DNA of 37,637 bases, taken from the NCBI GenBank assembly GCA_947304355.1, contig CAMZAX010000022.1, positions 1-37,637 on the forward strand, given 5' to 3'. The stretch is from an uncultured Selenomonadales bacterium. Lineage in GTDB: Bacteria > Bacillota > Negativicutes > Selenomonadales > Selenomonadaceae. Under the pieces are notes generated by a model. It had not been told where the DNA came from. It did no database searches and worked only from the letters and a program-made list of their open reading frames with translations. The translations under genes were made by a program, and so were the position numbers. Of this stretch, positions 7,334-15,530 are shown piece after piece. The number at the start of each line of letters is the position of its first letter. Position 1 is the first letter of the stretch.

Positions 7334-8020
7334 TCACTCCTCACAGATTAAGTCAGGTCTTCTGCTACGTGTCAACGTCAACGCTTGAGCGGCGCGCCAC
7401 TTTTTAATTTCGGCGTGGTTGCCCGAAAGCAAAACTTCGGGGACGAGCTTGCCTTCAAATTCGCGCGGGCGAGTGTACTGCGGAAAGCCCAACATGCCGT
7501 CGAAAAACGAGTCGGTCTCCGCAGATTCCGCCGAGCCCAAAACGTCGGGCAACATGCGCGCCACCGCGTCGACGATAACCATTGCGGGCAATTCGCCGCC
7601 CGTCAACACGTAGTCGCCGATTGAAATCAATTCGTCGGCAAGGTCGTAAATTCTTGCATCGAAGCCCTCGTAATGTCCGCAGACGAAAACGATTTGATCA
7701 AGCACGGCGAGTTCCTTAGCCTTGCTCTGCGTGAAGACCGCGCCGCCGGGGTCGGTGATTATTATCTTGCGCGAAGAATTTTCGTCGGACTTGGCGAGCA
7801 CGTCGCGAACGGCACGATAAACGGGTTCGGGCTTGAGCACCATGCCCGCGCCGCCGCCGAAGGGCGAATCGTCAACCTGCCTGTGCTTGTCGAAGGCGAA
7901 GTCGCGCAGTTGCGTGAAACGAATCGTCAAAATATTTTTCTCGACGGCGCGCTTGATAATGCTTTCGCCGAAGACGCCCGCAAACATTTCGGGAAACAGC
8001 GTTATGATGTCAATAAGCAT
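7334..8020 (-). CDS. trmD: tRNA (guanine-37-N1)-methyltransferase TrmD
   Basis: A 228-residue SPOUT-fold enzyme that methylates G37 of tRNAs reading CNN codons, using S-adenosylmethionine, and so prevents +1 frameshifting. Diagnostic segments are MLIDIITLFPEMF at the start, DDSPFGGGAGMVLKPEP, CGHYEGFDARI and SIGDYVLTGGELPAM, which form the trefoil-knot cofactor site. The ATG at 8018-8020 gives the usual family N-terminus; the longer frame adds 12 unrelated residues. It overlaps the end of rimM by 11 bases, as is common for this pair, and its own end supplies the ribosome binding site for the next gene. Confidence 0.97.
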   Translation of the reverse strand: MLIDIITLFPEMFAGVFGESIIKRAVEKNILTIRFTQLRDFAFDKHRQVDDSPFGGGAGMVLKPEPVYRAVRDVLAKSDENSSRKIIITDPGGAVFTQSKAKELAVLDQIVFVCGHYEGFDARIYDLADELISIGDYVLTGGELPAMVIVDAVARMLPDVLGSAESAETDSFFDGMLGFPQYTRPREFEGKLVPEVLLSGNHAEIKKWRAAQALTLTRSRRPDLICEE

Positions 8021-8501
8021 TGGCGTCAACCAGAATTTTTTTTGCGGCGATGTCAATGGAACGGACGACGGATTTGAGCGCGGGAATCAAAAGCTTGCCG
8101 TCGATCTCGAACACGTCATTGCTGCCGGTCTTCAGGACGTTGGTGACGGTGCCGAGCCTTTTATCGTCGGCGAAGACTTCGCAACCGATTATGTCGAAGG
8201 TGTAAAATTCCCCGTCGGCGAGCGGCGCGGCGTCCTGCCTGTCGACCGTCAAGAATTGATTCGTCAGAGCCCGCGCGTCTTCGCGACTGTCGACGCCCGC
8301 GAACTTCATGAACAGTTGCCCGCCGATGTGCTTGACCGCCTCGACGCCGAAAATTTTTCCGCCGACAGAAATTTTTTCCAACGCGTCAAAGCGTCCGTCG
8401 AAGTCCGTCAACGGGATTATGCGAACGGTGCCGTCAAGCCCGCGAGCCGCGCCGACCTTCCCGATGATTACGTCAGCTGCGGATTGCAATGATTTTGTCA
8501 T
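8010..8501 (-). CDS. rimM: Ribosome maturation factor RimM
   Basis: A 163-residue 30S assembly factor that acts on the head domain around S19 during 16S rRNA maturation. The N-terminal beta-barrel shows IGKVGAARGLDGTVRIIP, equivalent to the family's GKIxxxHGxKGEVRV, followed by LTDFDGRF; the C-terminal PRC-barrel-like half contains FYTFDIIGCEVF and the VLKTGSNDVFEI / LLIPAL segments. The ATG at 8499-8501 or TTG two codons upstream may be the start; both lie inside the 3' end of ylqD, so the genes overlap by about 30 bases and are probably translationally coupled. It sits directly before trmD as usual. Confidence 0.93.
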   Translation of the reverse strand: MTKSLQSAADVIIGKVGAARGLDGTVRIIPLTDFDGRFDALEKISVGGKIFGVEAVKHIGGQLFMKFAGVDSREDARALTNQFLTVDRQDAAPLADGEFYTFDIIGCEVFADDKRLGTVTNVLKTGSNDVFEIDGKLLIPALKSVVRSIDIAAKKILVDANAY

Positions 8502-8868
8502 CTTCAACCAAAATTTCGACGTTCATGGCGTCGCGCAGGTTGTCGCCCACGCGCAATTCGACTTGGCGTTCGGTGGTGCCCTGAACGATTTCCGCGCCGA
8601 GAGCGAGCTTTTCAATCGTCTCTTTGCGGTGAAGGGCGTCGTCGCGTCTGCCTTGGCGGGGAGCCATTTCGTTGCTGAAGAAGTTGCGGATTTGCCGTTC
8701 GTGTTCCGGCGAGCGTTCCAGTTCGCGTTGCATGTCGATGTCGATTTGCTTAAGCTCAAGCGTCATCTGGTCGATAACCTTGGTCAAGTCGTCGACGATA
8801 CGCGCGCGCAATTTCTCGGTAAGTTTGGCTTTTACGGTAACGGGCACCGTCATTAAAATGCTGTTCAT
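8473..8868 (-). CDS. ylqD: YlqD family protein
   Basis: A 131-residue cytoplasmic protein with a long amphipathic helical middle part (ELKQIDIDMQRELERSPEHERQ) and a C-terminal beta-rich portion (VELRVGDNLRDAMNVEILVEDDKI). Length, helix-then-strand pattern and position between khpA (ylqC) and rimM match the Firmicute YlqD family, whose function is unknown to me. ATG at 8866-8868 has GGAGG 7 bases upstream. A hairpin with a T-run separates it from khpA, so its expression is probably lower than that of the upstream genes. Confidence 0.85.
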   Translation of the reverse strand: MNSILMTVPVTVKAKLTEKLRARIVDDLTKVIDQMTLELKQIDIDMQRELERSPEHERQIRNFFSNEMAPRQGRRDDALHRKETIEKLALGAEIVQGTTERQVELRVGDNLRDAMNVEILVEDDKIIAIRS

Positions 8869-8897
8869 GCTGTTGCCTCCAAAAAAATAATACGCAT

Positions 8898-8929
8898 AAA
8901 AAAAGCGGCAAGCCGTGTCTGCTCACCGC
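8898..8929 (-). terminator. Terminator-like hairpin between khpA and ylqD
   Basis: On the minus strand a 9-bp stem (8921-8929 with 8905-8913, two G-U pairs) with a 7-base loop is followed by seven Ts (8898-8904). It begins about 11 bases after the khpA stop. With no convincing promoter between it and ylqD, it would act as a partial terminator setting expression of ylqD-rimM-trmD. Confidence 0.65.
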
Positions 8930-8939
8930 GCCAACTGTG

Positions 8940-9167
8940 TCATTCGATGTCAACTGAAACTTTTTTCTTTTCGCGTGTTGCGGCGGATTTGACTATAGTA
9001 CGAATCGCTTTGGCAATTCGCCCTTGTTTGCCAATGACCCTGCCCATATCTTCCTGCGCGACGTGCAGTTTCAAAACCGTGCGCTCTTCTTCTTCGACCG
9101 CCTCGACCTGCACCTCGTCGGGTTTTTCGACTAGTGCCTTTGCCAGCACCGTAACAAGTTCTTGCAT
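8940..9167 (-). CDS. khpA: RNA-binding KH-domain protein KhpA (YlqC)
   Basis: A 75-residue protein consisting almost entirely of one KH domain. The RNA-binding GXXG loop is GRVIGKQGRIAKAIR (IGKQG). The family pairs with KhpB/Jag and binds small and messenger RNAs; in several Firmicutes it affects cell elongation. The acidic EAVEEEERTVLKL stretch before the loop is typical. ATG at 9165-9167 has AGAGGA just upstream. It sits directly behind rpsP, the standard place for this gene, and is followed by a terminator-like hairpin. Confidence 0.95.
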   Translation of the reverse strand: MQELVTVLAKALVEKPDEVQVEAVEEEERTVLKLHVAQEDMGRVIGKQGRIAKAIRTIVKSAATREKKKVSVDIE

Positions 9168-9198
9168 TGTCCTCTACCTCAATTAAAGTGTTCGATGG

Positions 9199-9480
9199 TT
9201 ACTTTGCAGCCTTGGCCGCCTTGCGTTCGTCGTGGATTTTTTTCATGATACCTTTCTTGCTGAGGAGCGAACGAACGGTATCAGTCGGCTGTGCGCCGTT
9301 TTGAATCCAGCCGATTACTTTGTCTTCGTCGACGTTGACAACAGCAGGGTTTTTGGTGGGGTCGTAGTTGCCGACGATTTCGATGAATCGACCGTCGCGC
9401 GGGGAACGACTGTCCGCGACGACGATGCGATAGAAGGGTTGTTTCTTCGCGCCCATTCGATTGAGCCTGATTTTTACCAC
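9199..9480 (-). CDS. rpsP: 30S ribosomal protein S16
   Basis: A 93-residue basic ribosomal protein that binds 16S rRNA early in 30S assembly. It begins [30 protein letters not shown], then [10 protein letters not shown], all family-defining (listed in two pieces). The C-terminal tail is Lys/Ala rich ([10 protein letters not shown]). The start is GTG at 9478-9480 with GGTGGTGATAAG upstream. It follows ffh by about 40 bases and leads into khpA, so signal recognition particle and translation genes share an operon. Confidence 0.98.
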   Translation of the reverse strand: MVKIRLNRMGAKKQPFYRIVVADSRSPRDGRFIEIVGNYDPTKNPAVVNVDEDKVIGWIQNGAQPTDTVRSLLSKKGIMKKIHDERKAAKAAK

Positions 9481-9519
9481 CTTATCACCACCTTTCGTTT
9501 ATGGTGTAAAAATTTTTAG

Positions 9520-10968
9520 CTACTTCATGAAAGGGAACTTGCCGCCGAGCTGACCCAAAATTCCTCCGAGATTCGGGAGCGTCGGCATTTTAGGTTTAGT
9601 ATTCTTCCCCTTTTTAACTTTTCCTTTTTTGCCTTTAATTTTTTTTAACGCCTGTTGTTGTTGGGTTTGACTTGTTTTGAACCGGCGCATCATCTTGCGC
9701 ATTTCGTCGAACTGTTTGAGGAGTTTGTTGACATCGGCGACTTTGGTGCCGGAGCCGAGCGCGATACGCTTGCGGCGTTTGGCGTCGATAATGCTTGTGT
9801 CGGCGCGTTCTTTGGGCGTCATTGACAGGATAATCGCTTCCATGTGCTTGACTTCCTTGCCGTCAAGGTCAAGGTCGACGCCCGTCAACTTTTTGCGGAG
9901 CCCGCCGAGCCCCGGCACCATGCCGAGCAAATCGTTGAGCGAGCCGAGCTTTTTGACTTGCTGAAGTTGTTCAAGGAAGTCTTGCAAGGTGAATTCGTCG
10001 GACTTGATTTTCTTGACCATCTTTTCGGCGGTCTTGGCGTCGATAGTCGATTGCGCCTTTTCAATCAAGCTGAGCACGTCGCCCATGCCGAGGATTCGGG
10101 ACGCCATGCGGTCGGGGTGGAAAATTTCCAACGCTTCGAGCTTTTCGCCCATGCCGACGAATTTAATCGGGCAACCCGTGGCGGCTTTGATTGACAGAGC
10201 AGCACCGCCGCGAGCGTCGCCGTCGAGTTTGGTAAGTACAATGCCGTCGACACCGAGCGCATTGTGGAAAGTCTCCGCGACGTTGACGGCCTCTTGACCG
10301 ATCATTGCGTCGACAACCAGTAAAATTTCGTGCGGCTTGACGGTTGCCTTGATGTCCTTGAGCTCCTGCATAAGGCGTTCGTCGATTTGCAAGCGACCGG
10401 CGGTGTCGATAATCAACACGTCGCGGGCGTGCTTGTTCGCGAAGGCAATCGAGTCGCGGGCGATTTGCACGGCGTCTTTAATATCTTCGGTGAAAACGGG
10501 CACGTCCGCCTGTTCGCCGACAACCTGCAACTGCTTAATGGCGGCGGGGCGATAAATATCGGCTGCGACGAGCGCGGGACGTTTGCCCTGCCGTTTCATT
10601 TGCAACGCGAGCTTGCCTGCCGAAGTCGTCTTGCCGGAACCTTGCAGACCAACCATAAGGATAATCGTCGGCGGGCGCGAGGAAATGTTTAACTTCGCCG
10701 CTTTGCCGCCCATTAGCTTGGCAAGTTCTTCGTCGACGATTTTGATGACGGACTGCGCGGGCGTCAAGTTGCTGAGGACTTCGGTGCCGATTGCACGTGC
10801 TTTGACGGCTTTCTCGAAGTCGCGAACGATTTTGTAATTCACGTCCGCCGAAAGCAGAGCCATGCGCACGTCTTTTAACGCCTTGGTGATGTCCTCGTCG
10901 TTGAGTTTGCCGCGCCCGCGCAGTTTTCGGAACGCCTCTTGGATGTTTTGGGAGAGGTCTTCAAACAT
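9520..10968 (-). CDS. ffh: Signal recognition particle protein Ffh (SRP54)
   Basis: A 482-residue GTPase that binds signal sequences of nascent chains together with 4.5S/6S RNA and delivers ribosomes to FtsY at the membrane. The N domain (residues ~1-90) is followed by the G domain with Walker A GLQGSGKTTSAGKLA, DTAGRLQ, and TKLDGDARGG (G4). The C-terminal M domain is Met-rich (MRKMMRRFKT), and its tail is very basic (KKIKGKKGKVKKGKN) before a short LGGILGQLGGKFPF end. ATG has AGGGG 7 bases upstream. No ylxM lies before it; instead tRNA-Cys does. It leads the operon with rpsP and khpA. Confidence 0.98.
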   Translation of the reverse strand: MFEDLSQNIQEAFRKLRGRGKLNDEDITKALKDVRMALLSADVNYKIVRDFEKAVKARAIGTEVLSNLTPAQSVIKIVDEELAKLMGGKAAKLNISSRPPTIILMVGLQGSGKTTSAGKLALQMKRQGKRPALVAADIYRPAAIKQLQVVGEQADVPVFTEDIKDAVQIARDSIAFANKHARDVLIIDTAGRLQIDERLMQELKDIKATVKPHEILLVVDAMIGQEAVNVAETFHNALGVDGIVLTKLDGDARGGAALSIKAATGCPIKFVGMGEKLEALEIFHPDRMASRILGMGDVLSLIEKAQSTIDAKTAEKMVKKIKSDEFTLQDFLEQLQQVKKLGSLNDLLGMVPGLGGLRKKLTGVDLDLDGKEVKHMEAIILSMTPKERADTSIIDAKRRKRIALGSGTKVADVNKLLKQFDEMRKMMRRFKTSQTQQQQALKKIKGKKGKVKKGKNTKPKMPTLPNLGGILGQLGGKFPFMK

Positions 10969-10992
10969 GATTTTGCCCCTGTCAAAATAATA

Positions 10993-11016
10993 GGCACTCC
11001 CCGAATCGGCAGTGCC
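10993..11016 (-). other. Small hairpin between tRNA-Cys and ffh
   Basis: GGCACT (10993-10998) pairs with AGTGCC (11011-11016), with an inner CCG/CGG pairing. It is followed on the minus strand only by a mixed A/T stretch, so it is a weak terminator at best; the tRNA promoter could also drive ffh by read-through. Confidence 0.4.
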
Positions 11017-11030
11017 GGATTTTACTAAGC

Positions 11031-11104
11031 TGGAGGCGACACCCGGAATCGGACCGGGGATAGAGGTTTTGCAGACCTCGGCCTTACCACTTGGCTATGT
11101 CGCC
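11031..11104 (-). tRNA. tRNA-Cys (GCA)
   Basis: Read on the minus strand, the acceptor stem GGCGACA (5' at 11104) pairs with TGTCGCC (11035-11041). The anticodon loop TCTGCAAAA gives anticodon GCA for Cys. The T arm has GGTCCGATTCCGG. The discriminator is U, the normal identity base for tRNA-Cys, and CCA is encoded (11031-11033). It has a strong promoter just upstream. Confidence 0.97.
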
Positions 11105-11135
11105 GTGTCAACGGTTTAAGCCGTCAACGCGGTTG

Positions 11136-11164
11136 ATTATAAACGTTGGTTGTTGACAAGTCAA
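11136..11164 (-). promoter_or_regulatory. Promoter of tRNA-Cys (and possibly ffh)
   Basis: TTGACT (11159-11164), a 17-base spacer and TATAAT (11136-11141) on the minus strand, about 32 bases before the mature tRNA 5' end. It is very close to consensus, as expected for a stable RNA gene. Confidence 0.85.
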
Positions 11165-11204
11165 GTATTTTCTTCAAAAGCCGCTGTCACGAACGGCGGG
11201 CGCG

Positions 11205-12326
11205 CTAAAAAATAAATTTCTGTCGATGCATGTGAATGTTCAGCAGAATCGCTATCGCCAAAATGTTTGTCGTCAAAGAGCTGATGCCGTAACTCATGAG
11301 CGGCAACGGAATGCCCGTAACCGGCATAATTCCCGTCGTCATGCCGACGTTAACCAGCACGTGGAACGCAAGCATTGACGTTATCCCGACGGCAAGCAGA
11401 CGCCCGAAAACGTCGCTTGCGTCCTTGGCGATTTGAAGTCCGCGCCACAAGACGATTAAATACAACAGCAACAGCACAACCGCGCCGACGAAGCCGAGTT
11501 CCTCGCCGACGACCGCGAAGATAAAATCCGTGTGATTTTCGGGCAGGAAGTTCAGCTGACTTTGCGTGCCCTCGAAAAGCCCCTTGCCGAACAACATGCC
11601 GGAGCCGATTGCGATTTTCGATTGGATGATGTGATAGCCGCTGCCCAACGGGTCAACGTTCGGGTCAAGGAACACCATGATTCGCATTTTCTGATAGTCC
11701 TTGAGGAACTGCCAAAGCACCGGCATTGACGCTATACCCACGACAGTTATCAGGGCGAGAATCCGCCACGGCATACCGCACGCTATCACCATGCCGAAGA
11801 ATATCGCCATGAAGACCAGCGACGTGCCCAAGTCCGGTTGCTTTAAAACCAAGATGAACGGCAAGCCGACGTAAAGCGCGATCGGCAACAAATCTTGAAT
11901 GTAGTTGAGTTTGCCCATGCGCTCTTCCAAAACCGACGCAAGGCAGATTATCATGATGAGCTTTGAAAACTCCGACGGCTGAATGCTTATCGGACCGATT
12001 TGAATCCAGCGTTGCGCGCCAAGTGCCGCGTGCCCGAACAGCATGACCGCCAACAGCATTATAAGGTTGAAGATGTAAAGTTTCTTGCCGTGTTGCGACA
12101 GCCCGCGATAATCGAAGTTCATGAACAGAATCGCGAGCACCGCGTTGACGAGCGCGAACAGCCCTTGCCTTTGCACGAACCAAAAACGCTCTTCGCCCGG
12201 CGTGTTGATGTGCGTCGCGCTTGAGATTATGACGAGCCCGTATATGACAATCGCCGCCGCCGCCAAAAGCAGCGCGAAGTCGATTCGGCGGAGGAGACGT
12301 TTGCTTTCCATAGAAAATAATGCCAA
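11205..12326 (-). CDS. rodA: Rod-shape SEDS peptidoglycan glycosyltransferase RodA
   Basis: An integral membrane protein of about 373 residues with roughly ten transmembrane helices. SEDS proteins polymerise lipid II into glycan strands with a partner class B PBP; RodA works in the elongasome. Signature parts are PSEFSKLIMIICLA, KQPDLGTSLVF, GSGMLFGKGLFEGTQSQLNFLPE and HTDFIFAVVGEELGFVG. The C-terminal PLPLMSYGISSL is also typical. The GTQSQLNFLPE form favours RodA over FtsW. I prefer TTG at 12324-12326, which has AGAGGTG 7-8 bases upstream; a TTG seven codons earlier would place the ribosome binding site inside the gene. No mreBCD or pbp2 is adjacent. Confidence 0.93.
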   Translation of the reverse strand: MALFSMESKRLLRRIDFALLLAAAAIVIYGLVIISSATHINTPGEERFWFVQRQGLFALVNAVLAILFMNFDYRGLSQHGKKLYIFNLIMLLAVMLFGHAALGAQRWIQIGPISIQPSEFSKLIMIICLASVLEERMGKLNYIQDLLPIALYVGLPFILVLKQPDLGTSLVFMAIFFGMVIACGMPWRILALITVVGIASMPVLWQFLKDYQKMRIMVFLDPNVDPLGSGYHIIQSKIAIGSGMLFGKGLFEGTQSQLNFLPENHTDFIFAVVGEELGFVGAVVLLLLYLIVLWRGLQIAKDASDVFGRLLAVGITSMLAFHVLVNVGMTTGIMPVTGIPLPLMSYGISSLTTNILAIAILLNIHMHRQKFIF

Positions 12327-12403
12327 GTCGTTCACCTCTTGTTTCAAGATACGAATTGCCTTTTCTGTCGACGCGAAAATTTTCCTGCCCGACGATTATT
12401 TTT

Positions 12404-12432
12404 TTGCAACGGCAAATGATACCTGTTATAAT
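12404..12432 (+). promoter_or_regulatory. Promoter of tyrS
   Basis: TTGCAA (12404-12409), a 17-base spacer and TATAAT (12427-12432). The leader before the tyrS start is only about 40 bases, too short for a T-box. Confidence 0.8.
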
Positions 12433-12476
12433 CGGCGCGTCAACACTTTAAAAATTTTTTCATGGAGGCGAGTTTG

Positions 12477-13685
12477 TTGACGGAAAACGTATTCGACACA
12501 CTCACGGAGCGCGGCTTTATCGCGCAGTGCACCGACGCCGACGAAGTAAAAAAATTGCTCGGTGAAAAAAAAGTCACGTTCTATATAGGCTTCGACCCGA
12601 CGGCGGACAGCTTGCACGCGGGACACTTTATCGCGCTCATGGCAATGGCTCATATGCAACGCGCGGGACACCGCCCGATTTGCCTTGTCGGCGGCGGCAC
12701 CGGCACTATCGGCGACCCCTCCGGACGCAGCGACTTGCGCAAGGTCATGACGGACGAAGTTATTCACCACAACTGCGAATGTTTCAAAAAGCAGATGGCG
12801 CGCTTTATCGACTTCAGCGACGGCAAGGCTTTAATGGTCAACAACGGTGACTGGCTCCGCAAGCTCGGCTACATAGACCTGCTCCGCGAAGTCGGCGCGC
12901 ATTTCACGGTTAATCGAATGCTCGCCGCCGAATGTTACAAGCAACGCTGGGACAAAGGCTTGACGTTTCTTGAATTCAACTACATGGTCATGCAGGCTTA
13001 CGACTTTTACAAGCTCAACGGCGATTACGATTGCGTCTTGCAAATGGGCGGCGACGATCAGTGGTCGAATATCATTGCGGGCGTCGAACTCACGCGGCGC
13101 AAGACCGGACGCGCGGCTTACGGCTTGACGAACAAACTTTTGCTCAAGTCCGACGGCTCCAAGATGGGCAAGACTGCCAGCGGCGCGCTCTGGCTCGACG
13201 AAAATAAAGTTTCGCCCTACGACTTCTATCAGTATTGGCGCAACGTCGACGACGCGGACGTTAAGACTTGCCTGAGCTTGCTGACGTTCGTGCCAATGGA
13301 CGAAGTCAACCGCCTGTCGAACTTGAAAGACGCCGCCATTAACGAGGCGAAAAAAGTTTTGGCTTACGAAGTCACGAAACTCGTCCACGGCGAAGCTGCC
13401 GCCAAGCAGGCGCAACAATCCGCCGCAGAAATTTTTGCGGGACAAGGCTCCGACAACATGCCGACCGTCGAAGTCACCGACGCTGTTGGCAAGAAACTGC
13501 TTGACGTGCTCGCCGCCGCGCAGATTATCGATTCCAAATCGGAAGGACGCAGACTTATCGCGCAGAGCGGCTTGACACTCAACGACGCCAAGGTTTCCGA
13601 CGCCGATTACGTCTTGCAAGCCGACGACTTCCCTGCCGTCATTCGCAAGGGCAAAAAGAAATTCTTCAAGGTTGTGAACGCATGA
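12477..13685 (+). CDS. tyrS: Tyrosyl-tRNA synthetase
   Basis: About 402 residues, the usual size. This class I synthetase charges tRNA-Tyr. The HIGH-type motif appears as [11 protein letters not shown] (HAGH), and the KMSKS-type motif as [11 protein letters not shown], the KMGKT variant seen in one TyrRS branch. DQWSNIIAG binds tyrosine. The C-terminal ~70 residues form an S4-like RNA-binding domain ([15 protein letters not shown]). GGAGG at 12464-12468 overlaps an in-frame ATG at 12462, so the real start is the TTG at 12477 (8-base gap) or 12474. The stop overlaps the next start (ATGA), implying coupled translation of the hydrolase gene. Confidence 0.96.
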   Translation: MTENVFDTLTERGFIAQCTDADEVKKLLGEKKVTFYIGFDPTADSLHAGHFIALMAMAHMQRAGHRPICLVGGGTGTIGDPSGRSDLRKVMTDEVIHHNCECFKKQMARFIDFSDGKALMVNNGDWLRKLGYIDLLREVGAHFTVNRMLAAECYKQRWDKGLTFLEFNYMVMQAYDFYKLNGDYDCVLQMGGDDQWSNIIAGVELTRRKTGRAAYGLTNKLLLKSDGSKMGKTASGALWLDENKVSPYDFYQYWRNVDDADVKTCLSLLTFVPMDEVNRLSNLKDAAINEAKKVLAYEVTKLVHGEAAAKQAQQSAAEIFAGQGSDNMPTVEVTDAVGKKLLDVLAAAQIIDSKSEGRRLIAQSGLTLNDAKVSDADYVLQADDFPAVIRKGKKKFFKVVNA

Positions 13686-14332
13686 CTAAGGGACAAGGGA
13701 CACGGGACAAGGGACAAGTTCATTGCGCATTACGCATTGCGCATTACGTATTATTTTCAGCGGCGGTGATTGTTATGACTTTGATGACGACGCCCGCGCA
13801 GGCGACCGATTCGCGCGTCGAGGCGGCTGTTCAATGGGCGATTGAAATTGCCAACGACCCGATTCACGGCTACTCGCAGGGCGCGGAAAACGCCACGCCG
13901 TCACGCCCCTATACCGGCTCGCGCGAAGGTCCCGACTACGATTGCGCGTCGCTGGTCTATCACGCCTTCCAACAGGCGGGCTTCGACATAATCGGCGCGT
14001 GGCACAAAAATCCCCAATACACGGCGCGCTACAACGGCAGACAATATTCGGGCGACGCCGACACCATTTGGGACGACTTGCAGACTCTCGGCGGTTGGCA
14101 AAAATTTTCATGGGCTGAAGTCGCCGATAACCTTCAGCGCGGCGACATTCTTTGCCGCCCGCAATTTCACGTTGCGATTTATAAGGGCGACGGCTTGACG
14201 GTGGAGGCTCGCGGCGTCAACAATCCGACGGGGCTCGGACGCTACGAGACGGGCGATCAGGGCGGCGAAATTGATTTCTATGACGCTTACGGGCGCGGCT
14301 GGACGGAAGTTTATCGCTATGTCGGAAATTAA
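13682..14332 (+). CDS. Secreted NlpC/P60-like peptidoglycan hydrolase (Amidase_5-like)
   Basis: A 216-residue protein with an N-terminal signal peptide: hydrophobic [14 protein letters not shown] then TTPAQA before the mature TDSRVEAAV. The mature part resembles phage-type peptidoglycan hydrolases: [18 protein letters not shown], the Cys nucleophile in [18 protein letters not shown], and a downstream His in [11 protein letters not shown]. It likely cleaves peptide bonds in the wall outside the membrane. The ATG overlaps the tyrS stop. The first ~22 codons are made of two heptanucleotide tandem repeats, so the n-region of the signal peptide is repeat-encoded. An alternative ATG (13774-13776) after a GGCGGTGAT site would remove most of the signal peptide. 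Confidence 0.85.
   Translation: MTKGQGTRDKGQVHCALRIAHYVLFSAAVIVMTLMTTPAQATDSRVEAAVQWAIEIANDPIHGYSQGAENATPSRPYTGSREGPDYDCASLVYHAFQQAGFDIIGAWHKNPQYTARYNGRQYSGDADTIWDDLQTLGGWQKFSWAEVADNLQRGDILCRPQFHVAIYKGDGLTVEARGVNNPTGLGRYETGDQGGEIDFYDAYGRGWTEVYRYVGN
13690..13753 (+). repeat. Two adjacent 7-bp tandem arrays (GGGACAA and ATTGCGC/ATTACGC)
   Basis: Four GGGACA(A/C) units at 13690-13717 are followed by four ATT(G/A)CG(C/T) units at 13722-13749. They lie inside the start of the hydrolase coding region directly after tyrS. Both families occur elsewhere in the window between genes. Confidence 0.9.
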
Positions 14333-14783
14333 AATCGTCGACGGCACGGAGCATTTGGACGCGGTCAAGCGGCTTGTCATTGAGTACACGAAATTTTTGG
14401 GGCGCGACTTGTCGTTTCAACACTTCGACGACGAGATTAAGGATTTGTCGGCAAAGTACGCGCCGCCCGAAGGTCGATTGCTCTGCGCGGCTGTCGACGG
14501 CGAAATTATCGGTTGCGTCGCTTATCACAAGCACACCGCCGCCCGTTGCGAAATGAAACGGCTTTTTGTGCGCGAAGGCTATCGCGAACACCACGCGGGC
14601 AGTCGGCTTGTCGAGGCGATTATCGAATCTGCGCGGGCGGACGGTTTCAGCGAAATGGTTTTGGACACGATAACGCCGTTCAAAAGCGCGATTCGCCTTT
14701 ACAAAAAATTCGGCTTCGTCGAGTGTAAGCCTTACTATCCGAATCCGATGAGCGACGTAATTTACATGAAAAAATTTTTATGA
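14319..14783 (+). CDS. GNAT-family N-acetyltransferase
   Basis: A 154-residue acetyl-CoA-dependent transferase. The fold elements are visible: an N-terminal helix after IKIVDG, central strands GRLLCAAVDGEIIGCVAYHK, then EMKRLFVREGYREHHAGSRL, where motif A (R-x-x-G-x-G/A-like REHHAGSRL) contacts the CoA pyrophosphate, and the C-terminal AIRLYKKFGFVE. The acceptor is unknown. ATG at 14319-14321 lies inside the end of the hydrolase gene (14-base overlap), so the two are likely co-translated; the longer upstream frame adds residues without homology. It is in an operon with yebC and ruvC downstream. Confidence 0.92.
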   Translation: MSEIKIVDGTEHLDAVKRLVIEYTKFLGRDLSFQHFDDEIKDLSAKYAPPEGRLLCAAVDGEIIGCVAYHKHTAARCEMKRLFVREGYREHHAGSRLVEAIIESARADGFSEMVLDTITPFKSAIRLYKKFGFVECKPYYPNPMSDVIYMKKFL

Positions 14784-14801
14784 CGGAGGAGCGAAATTTT
14801 T

Positions 14802-15530
14802 ATGTCAGGACATTCTAAATGGGCGACGATTAAACGCAAGAAAGGTGCCAACGACGCGATTCGCGGAGCCATGACGACCAAAATCAGCCGCGAAATCACA
14901 ATCGCCGTCAAAATGGGCGGCGCCGACCCGACGGGCAACATGCGCCTCAAGCTCGCGTTGTCGAAGGCAAAATCCAACAACGTCACCAAGGACAACATCA
15001 ACCGCGCGATTCAAAAGGGGCTCGGCGCGTCCGACACTTCCAACTACGAAGAAATTACCTACGAAGGCTACGGACCCGGCGGCGCGGCTTTGATGCTCGA
15101 CATCCTCACCGACAACCGCAATCGCACGGCTGCGAACATTCGTCACATTTTCAGCAAGCACGGCGGCAATCTCGGCGAAAACGGCTGCGTCGCGTGGATG
15201 TTCAAAAAGAAAGCCGTCTTCGTCGTCGACAAAGAAACTTTTGACGATGAAGACGCGCTCATGGAAATCGCAATGGACGCCGGCGCCGAAGATTTCGCGG
15301 CGGAAGACGACAGCTTTGAGATAACCGCCGCGCCCGAAGACTTCAACGCCATTGAGTCCGCGCTCGCCGAAAAGGGAATCGAAACCGCCTCAGCCGAAAT
15401 CACGCAGGTGCCCGATACAACTGTCGCGCTCGCCGACAAGGACGCCGAAAAAATGCAGAAACTCCTTGACGCGCTCGACGAGGACGACGACGTTCAGAAC
15501 GTCTACGGCAATTACGAGTTCGCCGATTAA
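14802..15530 (+). CDS. yebC: YebC/PmpR family protein
   Basis: A 242-residue protein of the universal YebC family, described as a transcriptional regulator in some bacteria and more recently as a ribosome-associated factor that helps translate difficult proline stretches. Defining pieces are MSGHSKWATIKRKKGAND, KMGGADPTGNMRLK, YEGYGPGG and FSKHGGNLGENGCVAWMF. The C-terminus is acidic (DALDEDDDVQNVYGNYE). The start ATG has GGAGG about 12 bases upstream. It abuts ruvC, whose ATG follows directly after the TAA, a pairing common in many bacteria. Confidence 0.96.
   Translation: MSGHSKWATIKRKKGANDAIRGAMTTKISREITIAVKMGGADPTGNMRLKLALSKAKSNNVTKDNINRAIQKGLGASDTSNYEEITYEGYGPGGAALMLDILTDNRNRTAANIRHIFSKHGGNLGENGCVAWMFKKKAVFVVDKETFDDEDALMEIAMDAGAEDFAAEDDSFEITAAPEDFNAIESALAEKGIETASAEITQVPDTTVALADKDAEKMQKLLDALDEDDDVQNVYGNYEFAD

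Noticed and set aside
8949-8954. TTGACA on the minus strand before ylqD as a -35 box
   Set aside because: At 17 bases downstream the sequence is GC-rich (CGCGGT) and no acceptable -10 box exists at any usual spacing.
11165-11204. Terminator after rodA
   Set aside because: Only a 4-bp GC stem with a short TTTTG tract is visible; too weak to call.
12433-12476. T-box riboswitch upstream of tyrS
   Set aside because: The predicted leader is only about 40 bases and has no specifier stem or terminator/antiterminator pair.
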